NCBI RefSeq assembly: GCF_009765785.1
Contig: NZ_LMUT01000007.1
Span: 1 to 64,000 of the forward strand
DNA from: Granulicella sp. L46
GTDB taxonomy: Bacteria > Acidobacteriota > Terriglobia > Terriglobales > Acidobacteriaceae
Length of the DNA: 64,000 bases
Direction of reading: 5' to 3'
Shown: positions 52,690-62,346 of the stretch, in pieces
Numbering within the stretch: the stretch's first letter is position 1
Layout: each line of letters begins with the position of its first letter
Position numbers and translations under genes: made by a program
The notes under the pieces: model-generated
The model's input: the letters and a program-made list of their open reading frames with translations, nothing else
The model's database searches: none
Told to the model about the DNA's origin: nothing

Positions 52690-54213
52690 ATGGGTTGGAT
52701 GAAGCAATGTTCCCCTGAGGCGGTCGGCGCGCGGAGATCGCGGCGGTCCCTGGGATCGGCTGCTCGCGGTGTGGCTGCGCGGACGATGGCTGCGCGGTGG
52801 CTGATGGCCCTTTTACTGTGTTGGGGCATGGCCGCGGGGATGGCATGGGCGCAGGCGCCCGCGTCAAGCCAGGCCGACAGGATTGCGGCGCTCGAGAAGA
52901 CCGCCGGAGAGAACGCCACGGCGATCGCCAAGGCGCAGAGTGCAGGAGACAACGCCTGGATGCTGACCAGCGCGGCGCTGGTGCTGATGATGAGTGGGCC
53001 TGGGCTGGCGCTGTTTTACGGCGGCCTGGTGCGGAAAAAGAACATTCTCGGAACCATGATGCAGACGTTCGCGATGATGGCCGTGATTACGGTGCTATGG
53101 GCGTTCGTGACGTACTCGCTGGCGTTCGGAACCGGGAACGCGTTTATTGGCGGCTTGCACAACGTGTTTCTTCGCGGCGTGGGGCTCGACCCCAATCCAG
53201 CGTATGCCGCTACGATTCCGCTTCAGACTTACATGGTCTACCAGCTGATGTTTGCGATCATTACGCCGGCGCTCATCACCGGAGCGTTTGCCGAGCGAAT
53301 GAAGTTTTCGGCGATGCTGGTGTTCATGGTGCTGTGGGCGATCCTGGTGTACTCACCGATGGCGCACATGGTATGGGGCGTGGGAGGGCTGCTGAACGCG
53401 ACCGCGGTAGGAACCGGGGGACTGGCGGGACGGTTTCCGTGCCTGGACTTTGCAGGCGGGACTGTCGTGCATGTGACCTCCGGCGTAAGCGCGCTGGTAA
53501 CGGCGATCTACCTTGGCAAGCGGCTGGGATTTCCGCAGAAGGCCTTCATGCCGCACTCGGTAGTGCTGAGCTTTATCGGAGCTTGCCTGCTGTGGGTAGG
53601 CTGGTTTGGATTTAATGCGGGGTCGGCGCTGGCGGCAAGCGGCTTGGCAACTTCTGCGTTTGTGGCCACCCACTTTGGGGCGGCCGCGGCTGCGATTGGC
53701 TGGTCGGTAGCAGAGTGGTTGCGCAATGGGAAACCTTCAGCGCTCGGAGCGATTTCGGGCGCGGTGGCAGGGCTGGTAGCGATTACGCCTGCCTCCGGAT
53801 TTGTGACGCCGATGAGCGCTCTGTGGATCGGCTTGCTCGCCGGCATCTTCTGCTTCTTCATGGTCGTCGTTGTGAAGAATATCTTTGGCTATGACGATTC
53901 GCTGGATGCGTTTGGCGTGCATGGAGCCGGCGGGACCTTGGGAGCGATCCTGACCGGTTTCTTCGCGAGTTCGGTGATCAATCCGATCTTTGGAGCAGGG
54001 AAGGCGACCGGTTTCTTTGAGGGCAATCACGGGCAGGTACTCAATCAGTTGGTGGGAGTGTTAATCGCCTGGACGATTTCCATCGTGGGTACGCTGATAA
54101 TTTTATTTGTAGTTGATAAGCTGATTGGCCTGCGTGTAAGTGAGGATGACGAACGCGCGGGACTCGACCTGTCGCAGCATGGCGAAGAGGGCTATGACTG
54201 GGAAGGCGGGTAG
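52690..54213 (+). CDS. amt: Ammonium transporter Amt
   Basis: 507-residue Amt/Rh channel for ammonium uptake. A signal-peptide-like helix (LMALLLCWGMAAGMAWA) precedes the channel, as in AmtB. A short coiled-coil-like segment with ADRIAALEKTAGENATAIAKA follows, then about eleven membrane helices. Family blocks include ALFYGGLVRKKN, GGTVVHVTSGVSALV and DDSLDAFGVHGAGG, which hold the pore histidines. The start is uncertain: ATG 52657 lacks a ribosome site, and 52690 follows GAAGG. The gene is followed 37 bases later by glnK, the usual amt-glnK pair. Confidence 0.95.
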   Translation: MGWMKQCSPEAVGARRSRRSLGSAARGVAARTMAARWLMALLLCWGMAAGMAWAQAPASSQADRIAALEKTAGENATAIAKAQSAGDNAWMLTSAALVLMMSGPGLALFYGGLVRKKNILGTMMQTFAMMAVITVLWAFVTYSLAFGTGNAFIGGLHNVFLRGVGLDPNPAYAATIPLQTYMVYQLMFAIITPALITGAFAERMKFSAMLVFMVLWAILVYSPMAHMVWGVGGLLNATAVGTGGLAGRFPCLDFAGGTVVHVTSGVSALVTAIYLGKRLGFPQKAFMPHSVVLSFIGACLLWVGWFGFNAGSALAASGLATSAFVATHFGAAAAAIGWSVAEWLRNGKPSALGAISGAVAGLVAITPASGFVTPMSALWIGLLAGIFCFFMVVVVKNIFGYDDSLDAFGVHGAGGTLGAILTGFFASSVINPIFGAGKATGFFEGNHGQVLNQLVGVLIAWTISIVGTLIILFVVDKLIGLRVSEDDERAGLDLSQHGEEGYDWEGG

Positions 54214-54588
<375 letters not shown>

Positions 54589-54641
54589 GGGGTGCAGCGA
54601 CGAACCGACTATCAAACAACGCGAACGAGGGCGGCGGTGGG

Positions 54642-57305
54642 ATGAATCCAAAGCCGGGGGGTTCGGCACGCGGGGTCTATGAAGAGCGCCTCGCAGAGAT
54701 TCGCGGCAACTTTGAATCGAGCGGCGATGGACTGCAGGCAGCGGCCGCCCGCTCGGCACTGGTCGGCGGACTGGTGATGCAGTTTTGGGAGGAGCAGGTT
54801 GCCGCAAATCCGAAACTGGGTAAGGGAGTTGCCGTCTGTGCGATCGGCGGGTTTGGGCGCGGACAGCTGTTTCCTTACTCCGATGTGGACCTGATGTTTT
54901 CGGTGGAGAAGGGCTCGGAGAAGTTGGCCAAGGAGCCGATTCGAAGCGTTTCACAGTCGCTGTGGGATTGCGGCCTGCAGGTTTCCTTTGTGACTCGACC
55001 GCCGGGGGAGTGTGAGCGCCTGGATGTGGCGAATCCCGAGTTTGCCCTGGCGCTGCTGGACTTGCGGTGGCTCGGCGGGGATCAGGACGTGTTCGCCCGA
55101 CTAAAAGAAAAGTGTGTCGCAAAGCTGAGGTCATGCGATGGCAAAGCGATCGGTGTAGAGCTGGCGAAGCTTACCAGCGAGCGCCATGCGAAGTTCGGCG
55201 ACACGCTGTTTCACCTGGAGCCGAATATTAAGGATTGTCCCGGCGGCCTCCGGGATGCGAACGTCCGCCAGTGGCTGGTTGGGCTGCGGACTGGAAAGAA
55301 TTCGCAGAACGTGGGGAACGCGGTGGCGTCGAGTCCCAGCAGCGAGGAATTTCAGGAAGCGGTGGCATTTCTAGCGGCCGTCCGTTGCTTCCTCCACTAT
55401 CGCCATGAGTGCGACGACAATACGCTCGACTGGCAGGCACAAGATGGGGCAGCGAAGCACCGAATCGGGTTGCCGGGACCGGGGCACGGCAGTGTCGATG
55501 CAGCGTACTGGATGCGAGTGTACTTCCGTCACGCGCGGGTCATTGAGAAATGCTTGCTTCGGGAGGCGGAGAGTGCGGGGCTTGAGGTGGAAACTCCGTC
55601 GGTTGCGCGAAAGATTCGCGTGCCCGAGGAAGCCGGCTTCCAGATCAAGGCCGGCGTCCTGGATCTGAGGGAGACGTCTTCCGGTGGCGTGGATGCGGCG
55701 TACGAACCGGAGATCGTCCTGGCAGCGTTTCGAGCGATGGCGGAGAGTGGCGCGCGGCTCTCACAGAGCAGCGAAGAGCGGATTGCGAATGCTATTCCAA
55801 GACTGTCGTCGAACCTCGAAGAAGGGCCGGGGTTATGGAGGCAGCTAAGTGCGATCCTGGTTGGTCAGCGCGCGGGACACGCCTTGCGCGCCATGCATGC
55901 CCTGGGTGTGCTGGAGTTGATCCTGCCGGAGTTCCATGGAATTGATGCGCTGGTGATTCGGGACGCCTACCACCGGTATACGGTCGACGAGCATACGTTC
56001 GTGCTGATTGACACATTGCACGGCCTGTCCGCAGATCCCAAGAAAGACGCGCGCAAAGAGGTTGAGGAGTGGCGCGTCAAGTTTGGCGCGATCCTTGCAG
56101 AGCTGCAGAATCCAGGGCTTTTGTATCTGGCCGCGGTGCTGCACGACACCGGCAAAGGGCGCGTCAGCGAGAATCACGCGGCAGAGAGTGCGCGGCTTGC
56201 TCAAAGCGTGCTGAGTCGACTGGAGATGGATGCCTACGACGGTGGTGTGGTGATGCGGTTAATCGAGACACACCTTGAGATGTCGGCTGCGATGCGGCGA
56301 GACATCTTCGATGCTGAAACAGTTCGGGCGTTTGTGGGTAAGGTGCAGACGCACGAGTCGCTGCGTATGTTGACGCTGTTCACCTACGCCGATATTGCCG
56401 CCGTACATCCAGACGCACTGACGCCATGGAAGGCGGAGAACCTGTGGCGTCTGTACATTGCGACGGCCAATCAGCTGGACAGGAATGTTGACGAGGTGCG
56501 GGTGCACACGCGCGTGTCTGGAGGGGCGCTGGGCGGCTGGCGGAAGGATGAGAAGATCACCCGCGTGCTTTCGTTGGTGCCGGGCAGGGAAGCAGCGATG
56601 GAGCAGTTCCTCGAGGGCTTTCCGGAGCGATATGTCAGCACCCGATCTGCAGAGACGATGCGACAGCACTTCGAGATGACCCAACATTTTGCGGACGACT
56701 CGTTTCAGATGACCTTTCAGCATGGAGACACACGGTCCGGATCGGTGAGCGAGATTACGCTGGTTACCCAGGATCGGCCCCGACTGTTCGCCGGTATGGC
56801 GGCTGCTCTTGCTGCCTGGGGAATGAATGTAGTGACGGCCGACGCGTTCGCCAACCAGGCCGGTGTGGTCGTGGACACCTTTCGGTTTACCGATACCTTC
56901 AAGACCTTGGAGCTGAATGAGAGCGAGCGTGGCCGCTTCCTGTCGAGTGTGCGGGACCTGGTGGCGGGCCGTGCGTCCGTGGAAAAGCTGCTGAGCGGAC
57001 GCCGCCGGGCAAAGCGGAGGCCACCCCTCGTCCCGGTGGAGACCAGGATCGAGTTCGATGAGACGGCGTCGTCGCACAGCACGCTCCTGCAAGTAATTGC
57101 GCAGGATATTCCGGGGCTTCTGCGAGCGATCAGCGCGACCCTGAGTGAGCGGGGGCACAACGTGGAAGTAGCGTTGGTCGATACCGAAGGCGAGACCGCG
57201 ATCGATGTCTTCTATCTCACGACGGGAGGCAAACGGCTGACAGTCGAGCAGGAAAAGGAGTTGCATCAGGGGTTGATCGAAGCGATTGAGGCGAACAGCC
57301 GCTGA
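54642..57305 (+). CDS. glnD: PII uridylyltransferase / uridylyl-removing enzyme GlnD
   Basis: 887-residue bifunctional nitrogen sensor that uridylylates PII when glutamine is low and removes UMP when it is high. The nucleotidyltransferase motif is GGFGRGQLFPYSDVDLMF at about residues 69-86. KDCPGGLRD follows near 200. The HD hydrolase domain is near residue 500 (AAVLHDTGKGR). Two ACT domains occupy about 700-785 (EITLVTQDRPRLFAGMA) and 815-885 (LLQVIAQDIPGLLRAISATL). The length matches E. coli GlnD (890). It completes the amt-glnK-glnD module. Confidence 0.97.
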   Translation: MNPKPGGSARGVYEERLAEIRGNFESSGDGLQAAAARSALVGGLVMQFWEEQVAANPKLGKGVAVCAIGGFGRGQLFPYSDVDLMFSVEKGSEKLAKEPIRSVSQSLWDCGLQVSFVTRPPGECERLDVANPEFALALLDLRWLGGDQDVFARLKEKCVAKLRSCDGKAIGVELAKLTSERHAKFGDTLFHLEPNIKDCPGGLRDANVRQWLVGLRTGKNSQNVGNAVASSPSSEEFQEAVAFLAAVRCFLHYRHECDDNTLDWQAQDGAAKHRIGLPGPGHGSVDAAYWMRVYFRHARVIEKCLLREAESAGLEVETPSVARKIRVPEEAGFQIKAGVLDLRETSSGGVDAAYEPEIVLAAFRAMAESGARLSQSSEERIANAIPRLSSNLEEGPGLWRQLSAILVGQRAGHALRAMHALGVLELILPEFHGIDALVIRDAYHRYTVDEHTFVLIDTLHGLSADPKKDARKEVEEWRVKFGAILAELQNPGLLYLAAVLHDTGKGRVSENHAAESARLAQSVLSRLEMDAYDGGVVMRLIETHLEMSAAMRRDIFDAETVRAFVGKVQTHESLRMLTLFTYADIAAVHPDALTPWKAENLWRLYIATANQLDRNVDEVRVHTRVSGGALGGWRKDEKITRVLSLVPGREAAMEQFLEGFPERYVSTRSAETMRQHFEMTQHFADDSFQMTFQHGDTRSGSVSEITLVTQDRPRLFAGMAAALAAWGMNVVTADAFANQAGVVVDTFRFTDTFKTLELNESERGRFLSSVRDLVAGRASVEKLLSGRRRAKRRPPLVPVETRIEFDETASSHSTLLQVIAQDIPGLLRAISATLSERGHNVEVALVDTEGETAIDVFYLTTGGKRLTVEQEKELHQGLIEAIEANSR

Positions 57306-57463
57306 GACGACTCTCGCCATAATCCGGTTCACAATCTGCAAACTATTTTGTCCCTGAACAACCGCTTCAAGGGCTGCCGCATCACACGAGGGACAAGTTT
57401 TGAATTTGAGGAGCCACGAAAGGTTGGCTAAGCGTCTGGCTTTTATGGCCGATTATGGGCCGA

Positions 57464-57483
57464 ATCTCATAACCTAATGAGAT
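57464..57483. promoter_or_regulatory. Inverted repeat upstream of nuoB
   Basis: ATCTCAT (57464-57470) and ATGAGAT (57477-57483) form a perfect 7-base inverted repeat with a 6-base spacer, ending 31 bases before the nuoB start. It lies in the 209-base gap after glnD. It may be an operator or a leader hairpin; no T-run is present. Confidence 0.35.
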
Positions 57484-57514
57484 CAAAGGGTTCCGAGAAC
57501 GTATACTGAGCATC

Positions 57515-58132
57515 ATGACCCAAACTTCCAACCAGATGGCGACCATGGGTGAGCCGACCAAGGCTCAGCAGCAGAGTGACCGTTACCTTTTCGGTAACCT
57601 GGAAAGCTTTGGAAAGAACCGCCAGATGGTGCAAGAGGTGAACTGGGGAAGCAGCCAACCTGAGGGTGTGGTGCTGGCTTCCCTGGATGCCGCTGTTAAT
57701 TGGGTACGAAAGAATTCGATCTGGCCCATGACCTTTGGTTTGGCATGCTGCGCCATCGAAATGATGTCCATGGGTGGATCAAGATACGACATTGCAAGGT
57801 TTGGCGCAGAAGTCTTCCGGCCGTCGCCGCGGCAGAGCGATCTGATGATCATCGCGGGCAGGGTTTCGCAGAAGATGGCGCCCGTCATTCGCAGGCTCTA
57901 CGAGCAGATGCCCGAACCAAAGTGGGTGATTTCTATGGGCGCATGCGCGACTTCTGGAGGCGTTTTTAATAACTACGCGCTCCTGCAGGGGGTTAATCAA
58001 GTAATACCGGTCGATGTGTACGTGCCGGGATGCCCGCCTCGGCCGGAGCAGTTGTTGTACGCGATCACGCTTTTGCAAGAGAAGATTCAGGCCAGCCGCG
58101 GAACGGTTCGGCAGACGCTGAATCTGGACTGA
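57515..58132 (+). CDS. nuoB: NADH-quinone oxidoreductase subunit B (solitary copy)
   Basis: 205-residue NuoB, which carries cluster N2, the last iron-sulfur centre before quinone in complex I. All four cluster cysteines are present: C78 and C79 in [12 protein letters not shown]144 in [10 protein letters not shown] and C173 in [30 protein letters not shown] is also typical. The N-terminus is 30-40 residues longer than average. No other nuo gene adjoins it, although nuoB normally lies between nuoA and nuoC. The start could also be at 57536 or 57545. Confidence 0.95.
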   Translation: MTQTSNQMATMGEPTKAQQQSDRYLFGNLESFGKNRQMVQEVNWGSSQPEGVVLASLDAAVNWVRKNSIWPMTFGLACCAIEMMSMGGSRYDIARFGAEVFRPSPRQSDLMIIAGRVSQKMAPVIRRLYEQMPEPKWVISMGACATSGGVFNNYALLQGVNQVIPVDVYVPGCPPRPEQLLYAITLLQEKIQASRGTVRQTLNLD

Positions 58133-58312
58133 ATGCAGAGTTTCTGGACTAAAATGGCCTGTATTCGGACCTTAACAGAAAGGGTTCATCTCGAAATCAG
58201 GAACAAGGACGGGATGGAGTTGCTGTAGCGTTGTTATGTGAAGAACTGGGTGCTTTGGGGCTGCTGAAGATTTTTATTGCACGATCGGGCATTCGAGGTA
58301 CACTTTTCGGGA

Positions 58313-58358
58313 ATGGTTATAGGTATAGTTAGAAGGCTAACCACTAATAAATAACCAT
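58313..58358. promoter_or_regulatory. Nested inverted repeats in the leader of the OmpA-like gene
   Basis: ATGGTTAT (58313-58320) pairs with ATAACCAT (58351-58358), and inside it GTTAG (58328-58332) pairs with CTAAC (58337-58341). The block is AT-rich, unlike the surrounding genome, and ends 39 bases before the start codon of the barrel protein gene. It could be a promoter/operator region or a 5' leader stem that protects the message. Confidence 0.4.
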
Positions 58359-58397
58359 AGAACATTGAATTAGAAGCTTGACTTGGAGGATCGTCGA

Positions 58398-60083
58398 ATG
58401 TCTTATCGCCCATTTCGCAATATCGGCCGGTTGGCTCTGGCTGCATGTGCGGTCACTTTTGGAGTAGCCATCGCGGGTGCGCAGAGCACAATGCCCAACG
58501 CTCCCAATCCATCGCGTGTAGACATATTCACGGGCTACTCCTACTACGGATTGCACAGTCTTAATCAGCCCTCTGGTGAACAGTTTGGCTCCGTAGATGA
58601 GGGCGCCATCGGTAGCGGCGCTTACTATTTCAACAGGTATTTTGGCGGCGAAGTCGCTATGATCGCCAACCCCAACGGCAACGGTGACGGCTTTTACGGC
58701 TATTATGCCGGCCCGATCTTCCGCCTTCCGATGCAGAACTACACGCTCTTTGCGCACGGTATGGTAGGCGGCGTTGATGGCGTTGGACCCAACAACCCCG
58801 GCGGCGTTGGCTACAACCCGTACCAGTGGGGTGTTGGCTTAATCGCTGGCGGCGGTATGGACTACGATCTTCCTTTCTTCAATCATCGCCTCGGTCTGCG
58901 CCTGTTTGAGGCGGATTATCGCTACACGCACATTGACTTCGGTCCGGCAAATCCGGCGATCTACCTTCAGGGCGGACGCGCAAACCTGTCCGGCGCGGAG
59001 CTGAGCACCGGTCTACTGTTCCACTTCGGCAGCATAGTCCCACCGCCGCCGGTTACCTATGCCTGCGCAGTGACGGCGCCGACGGGAACAATCTATCCTG
59101 GCGACCCGGTCACGGTCACCGGTACAGCGACCAACCTACGCCCCAAGAAGGACGCGCACTACACGTGGACCTCGGATGGCGGTACGGTATCGGGTGAGTC
59201 CAATGTTGCGGCGATCGACACCAAGACGCTTTCGGCCGGAACTTACACGGTCAAGGGTCACGTTGAGCAGGGTCCAAAGCCCGGCATGTTCGCAGATTGC
59301 ACCGTGCCGTTCACTGTGACGGCATTCCAGCCGCCGACCATCTCCTGCTCGGCGAATCCAAGCACTCTCAATGCGGGTGATCCTTCCACCATCACGGCTG
59401 CTGGCGTAAGCCCGCAGAATCGTCCTCTGACTTACAGCTACAGCGCTACGGCTGGATCGATCAGCGGCAACACTGCTTCGGCGACCCTGTCGACGGCCGG
59501 TGCGGCTCCTGGCACGACGATTACCGTGACCTGCAACGTAGTTGATGACAAGGGCCAGACTGCCTCCGCGCAAACGACGGTTACGCTGAACGCGCCGCCG
59601 CCGCCGCCGGCACCTGTGACCCAAAGCCTGTGCACCATCACCTTCGACAAGGACAAGGCACGCCCAACCCGTGTGGACAATGAAGCCAAGGCTTGCCTTG
59701 ACGACATCGCCCTGACGGCGCAGCGTGACACGACCGCGAAGCTTGCGATCGTTGGTAACTCTGCTCCTGTGCCGGTTCGCGGTAAGTCGACCCCGAAGAA
59801 GGAACAGATGGCGACTGACTGGGCCAACAAGCGCGCTGCAGAGCGTGCGGTCAACGAGAAGAACTACCTGGTAACGGAGAAGGGTCTGGATGCCTCGAGC
59901 ATCTCGGTCTACACCGGAACTGCGGGAACCAACTCGGCTGCCACCACGCTGATCCCTGCCGGAGCAACGCTTGACCAGACCGGACTCACCCCAGTGGATG
60001 AGACGGCGGTCAAGGCTGTGCCCCGCAAGGCAGCGGCTCCTCGCCGCCGCCGCAAGGCGGCAGCAGCAGCGGCCACGATGTAA
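58398..60083 (+). CDS. OmpA-like outer-membrane protein with Ig-like domains
   Basis: 561-residue envelope protein. ATG 58398 follows GGAGGA by 8 bases and gives a signal peptide (LALAACAVTFGVAIAGA). Residues 35-225 look like an eight-strand beta-barrel (VDIFTGYSYYGLHS ... STGLLFHFGS). Two Ig-like domains follow (GTIYPGDPVTVTGTATNL; PSTLNAGDPSTITAAGV), then a proline hinge and an OmpA-type C-terminal domain (CTITFDKDKARPTRVDNEA ... NKRAAERAVNEKNYLVTEKGLD), whose peptidoglycan-binding residues are only partly kept. The last 20 residues are Ala/Arg/Lys-rich. A strong terminator follows. Confidence 0.87.
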   Translation: MSYRPFRNIGRLALAACAVTFGVAIAGAQSTMPNAPNPSRVDIFTGYSYYGLHSLNQPSGEQFGSVDEGAIGSGAYYFNRYFGGEVAMIANPNGNGDGFYGYYAGPIFRLPMQNYTLFAHGMVGGVDGVGPNNPGGVGYNPYQWGVGLIAGGGMDYDLPFFNHRLGLRLFEADYRYTHIDFGPANPAIYLQGGRANLSGAELSTGLLFHFGSIVPPPPVTYACAVTAPTGTIYPGDPVTVTGTATNLRPKKDAHYTWTSDGGTVSGESNVAAIDTKTLSAGTYTVKGHVEQGPKPGMFADCTVPFTVTAFQPPTISCSANPSTLNAGDPSTITAAGVSPQNRPLTYSYSATAGSISGNTASATLSTAGAAPGTTITVTCNVVDDKGQTASAQTTVTLNAPPPPPAPVTQSLCTITFDKDKARPTRVDNEAKACLDDIALTAQRDTTAKLAIVGNSAPVPVRGKSTPKKEQMATDWANKRAAERAVNEKNYLVTEKGLDASSISVYTGTAGTNSAATTLIPAGATLDQTGLTPVDETAVKAVPRKAAAPRRRRKAAAAAATM

Positions 60084-60102
60084 ACCTGCCTCAATAAACC
60101 TC

Positions 60103-60143
60103 AACGGCCGGCCGGGAGCGATCCCAGCCGGCCGTTGTACTTT
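60103..60143 (+). terminator. Rho-independent terminator of the OmpA-like gene
   Basis: AACGGCCGGC (60103-60112) pairs with GCCGGCCGTT (60127-60136), and the inner GGGA/TCCC extends the stem around a GCGA loop. GTACTTT follows. It begins 20 bases after the stop codon. Confidence 0.85.
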
Positions 60144-60267
60144 AAGGGTGAACAATCCTGCCTGCCTCGCGCTCCGTCCGGACGCATCAGGCTAGATAAG
60201 TCCCGCTCCCTTCGTGCGTGCCGAATGGACGAGGTTTAGGTTAGCCTTATGGAATAGGAGCAATTTG

Positions 60268-62304
60268 TTGAAAAGTCTGAAATCCCTGTCCCTGCGTGTG
60301 CTTGCTGCCCTCGTCCTGAGTGGGACATTTGCCCTTCCGATGCATGCTGCGGCGAACTGGTTTCCCTTAGGACCTTATGGCGGAGATGCGCGCTGTTTCG
60401 CCGCGGATCCTGGAAACTCGAAGCATCTCTACCTGGGGACCGCCAGCGGGTGGATCTACGAGTCGCGTGATGGCGGAGGGACCTGGTCGCGCCTAAGTCA
60501 AATTCGCGATCGCAACGACCTAATCATCGATCACATTCGCACCGACGCCAGGAACCCACGGCGCCTTGTTGTTGGCGCGTGGATTGTCGATCATCCCGAT
60601 GGCGGAATGTTCATCAGCGAAGACGGCGGCAAGACCTGGAATGACGTTCCCCAGATGCATGGTCAATCCGTGCGGTCGCTGACGCGGTCGGATTCCAACC
60701 CCGACGTGATGGTCGCGGGAACGCTGCAGGGGGTGTTTCGTACCATCGACAACGGCTTGCATTGGAACCAGATCAGTCCGGCCGGAAGCACAGAGATTCA
60801 TGAGGTACAGTCGGTCGCGATCGACCCGAAGAATCCGCAGATCATCTATGCCGGCACATGGCATCTGCCGTGGAAAACCGTCGATGGCGGAGCTCACTGG
60901 GAAAACATCAAGCAGGGAATCATCGAAGACTCGGATGTGTTCTCAATCCTTATAGACCCAACCCAGCCCCAGACCGTTTATCTAAGCGCGTGTTCCGGAA
61001 TCTACAAGAGCGTTAACGCGGGCGCCCTGTTCAAGAAGGCGCCGGGTATTCCCTCGGCAGCTCGTCGCACCCGCAAGCTCCTACAAGATCCAGGTCATCT
61101 GTCGACGGTATATGCAGGCACTACACAAGGGCTCTATCGCACGTTGGATGCTGGTCAGACCTGGGGCCCCTTGACTCCTGACAACGTGATTGTGAACGAC
61201 GTCTATGTCGATCCGAAGGACTCTGGACATGTCTTGCTGGCGACCGACCACGCAGGGGTTCTGCGCAGTGACGACTTTGCCGCAAGCTTTCACCAATCAA
61301 ACACGGGATTTTCGGCACGCCAGGTGGTGGCATTCGCGACCGATTCCATTCACCCTGCCGTGGTCTACGCCGGTGTGGTGAACGACAAAGAGGAAGGCGG
61401 CGTCTTCCAGAGCGTCGATGGCGGTGTTCACTGGCGGCAGGATAGCGTAGGTCTGAACGGACGCGACGTGTACAGCCTTGCTTCGACGCCTGCAGGCACG
61501 CTGCTCGCCGGAACCACCCACGGAATCTTTCGACTGGAAGGCGAGATCTGGGTGAACACAGGCCAGTGGCTCAAAAATGTATCGCACGAGAAACGGCCGG
61601 CTGCCAAATCTGCAGTACCTTCGCGCGATGATAGTCGCCTGACGAACCAGCCCATGGTCGATTCGATCGTCTATTCCATGGTTTCGGACGGAAACGTCTC
61701 GACCTTTGCCGGAACGTCCGACGGTCTCGTGCACAGCGAGAACGATGGCGTTGCGTGGACTCCGATGTCGACGCTACATATGGGCGAGGTGCGCTTCTTT
61801 GCCGTGGAGCGGGGAATCATGCTGGCAGCGGGCCTGAAGCGGATGTCGCTCTCCACGAACGGAGGCGCTCGATGGGCATCCCTCGCACTGCCTGCGGCGC
61901 TCACACAGATCTCCGCCGTTGCCGTCGATGGCAACATGAATCTCTGGGTGGGCGGCCGGGAGGGCGTCTTCTATTCGTCAGACAGTGGCGCCACGTGGCG
62001 GCCAATCCACAACCTGGAGATTCCACAGGTAGACGGAATCTACTTCGATCGCACCGGCAATCGGATACTGCTGACCACAGCCAACTCGACAATGGTCTTT
62101 GCGGTTCAGCTTCCAGATCACACGGTCCGATACTGGGAAACCGGTTGGAGGCTGCGCTTTGCACGGCCCATGGGCACCCATCTGCTAGCCGCCACCTTGT
62201 ATGACGGCGTCGTTATTCAACCGAAGATGGTGGACTCGGAGTTTGGTAAGCAGTTCTCCGGGACTGCGCCTAAGGCAAGCAGTGCTGGAGCGGGCTCTCA
62301 ATAG
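60268..62304 (+). CDS. Secreted BNR/YCF48-like repeat protein
   Basis: 678-residue exported beta-propeller protein with sortilin/BNR-type blades: YLGTASGWIYESRDGGGTW, MFISEDGGKTWNDV, VFRTIDNGLHWNQI, PWKTVDGGAHWENI, LYRTLDAGQTWGPL, VFQSVDGGVHWRQD and VFYSSDSGATWRPI. I choose the TTG at 60268: AGGAG lies 7 bases upstream and the product begins with a tidy signal peptide (LRVLAALVLSGTFALPMHAAA). The GTG at 60214 has no ribosome site and adds a poor leader. The role is unknown; such propellers bind proteins or sugars. Confidence 0.85.
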   Translation: MKSLKSLSLRVLAALVLSGTFALPMHAAANWFPLGPYGGDARCFAADPGNSKHLYLGTASGWIYESRDGGGTWSRLSQIRDRNDLIIDHIRTDARNPRRLVVGAWIVDHPDGGMFISEDGGKTWNDVPQMHGQSVRSLTRSDSNPDVMVAGTLQGVFRTIDNGLHWNQISPAGSTEIHEVQSVAIDPKNPQIIYAGTWHLPWKTVDGGAHWENIKQGIIEDSDVFSILIDPTQPQTVYLSACSGIYKSVNAGALFKKAPGIPSAARRTRKLLQDPGHLSTVYAGTTQGLYRTLDAGQTWGPLTPDNVIVNDVYVDPKDSGHVLLATDHAGVLRSDDFAASFHQSNTGFSARQVVAFATDSIHPAVVYAGVVNDKEEGGVFQSVDGGVHWRQDSVGLNGRDVYSLASTPAGTLLAGTTHGIFRLEGEIWVNTGQWLKNVSHEKRPAAKSAVPSRDDSRLTNQPMVDSIVYSMVSDGNVSTFAGTSDGLVHSENDGVAWTPMSTLHMGEVRFFAVERGIMLAAGLKRMSLSTNGGARWASLALPAALTQISAVAVDGNMNLWVGGREGVFYSSDSGATWRPIHNLEIPQVDGIYFDRTGNRILLTTANSTMVFAVQLPDHTVRYWETGWRLRFARPMGTHLLAATLYDGVVIQPKMVDSEFGKQFSGTAPKASSAGAGSQ

Positions 62305-62346
62305 CGCTGGAACCGGCGGCACATAACGGCGCTAGAATAGAGAAGT

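Noticed and set aside
52797-53615. 272-codon frame overlapping amt in another phase
   Set aside because: Amt motifs and helices are clear in the main frame, and this one has the Arg/Gly/Ala mix of a shadow.
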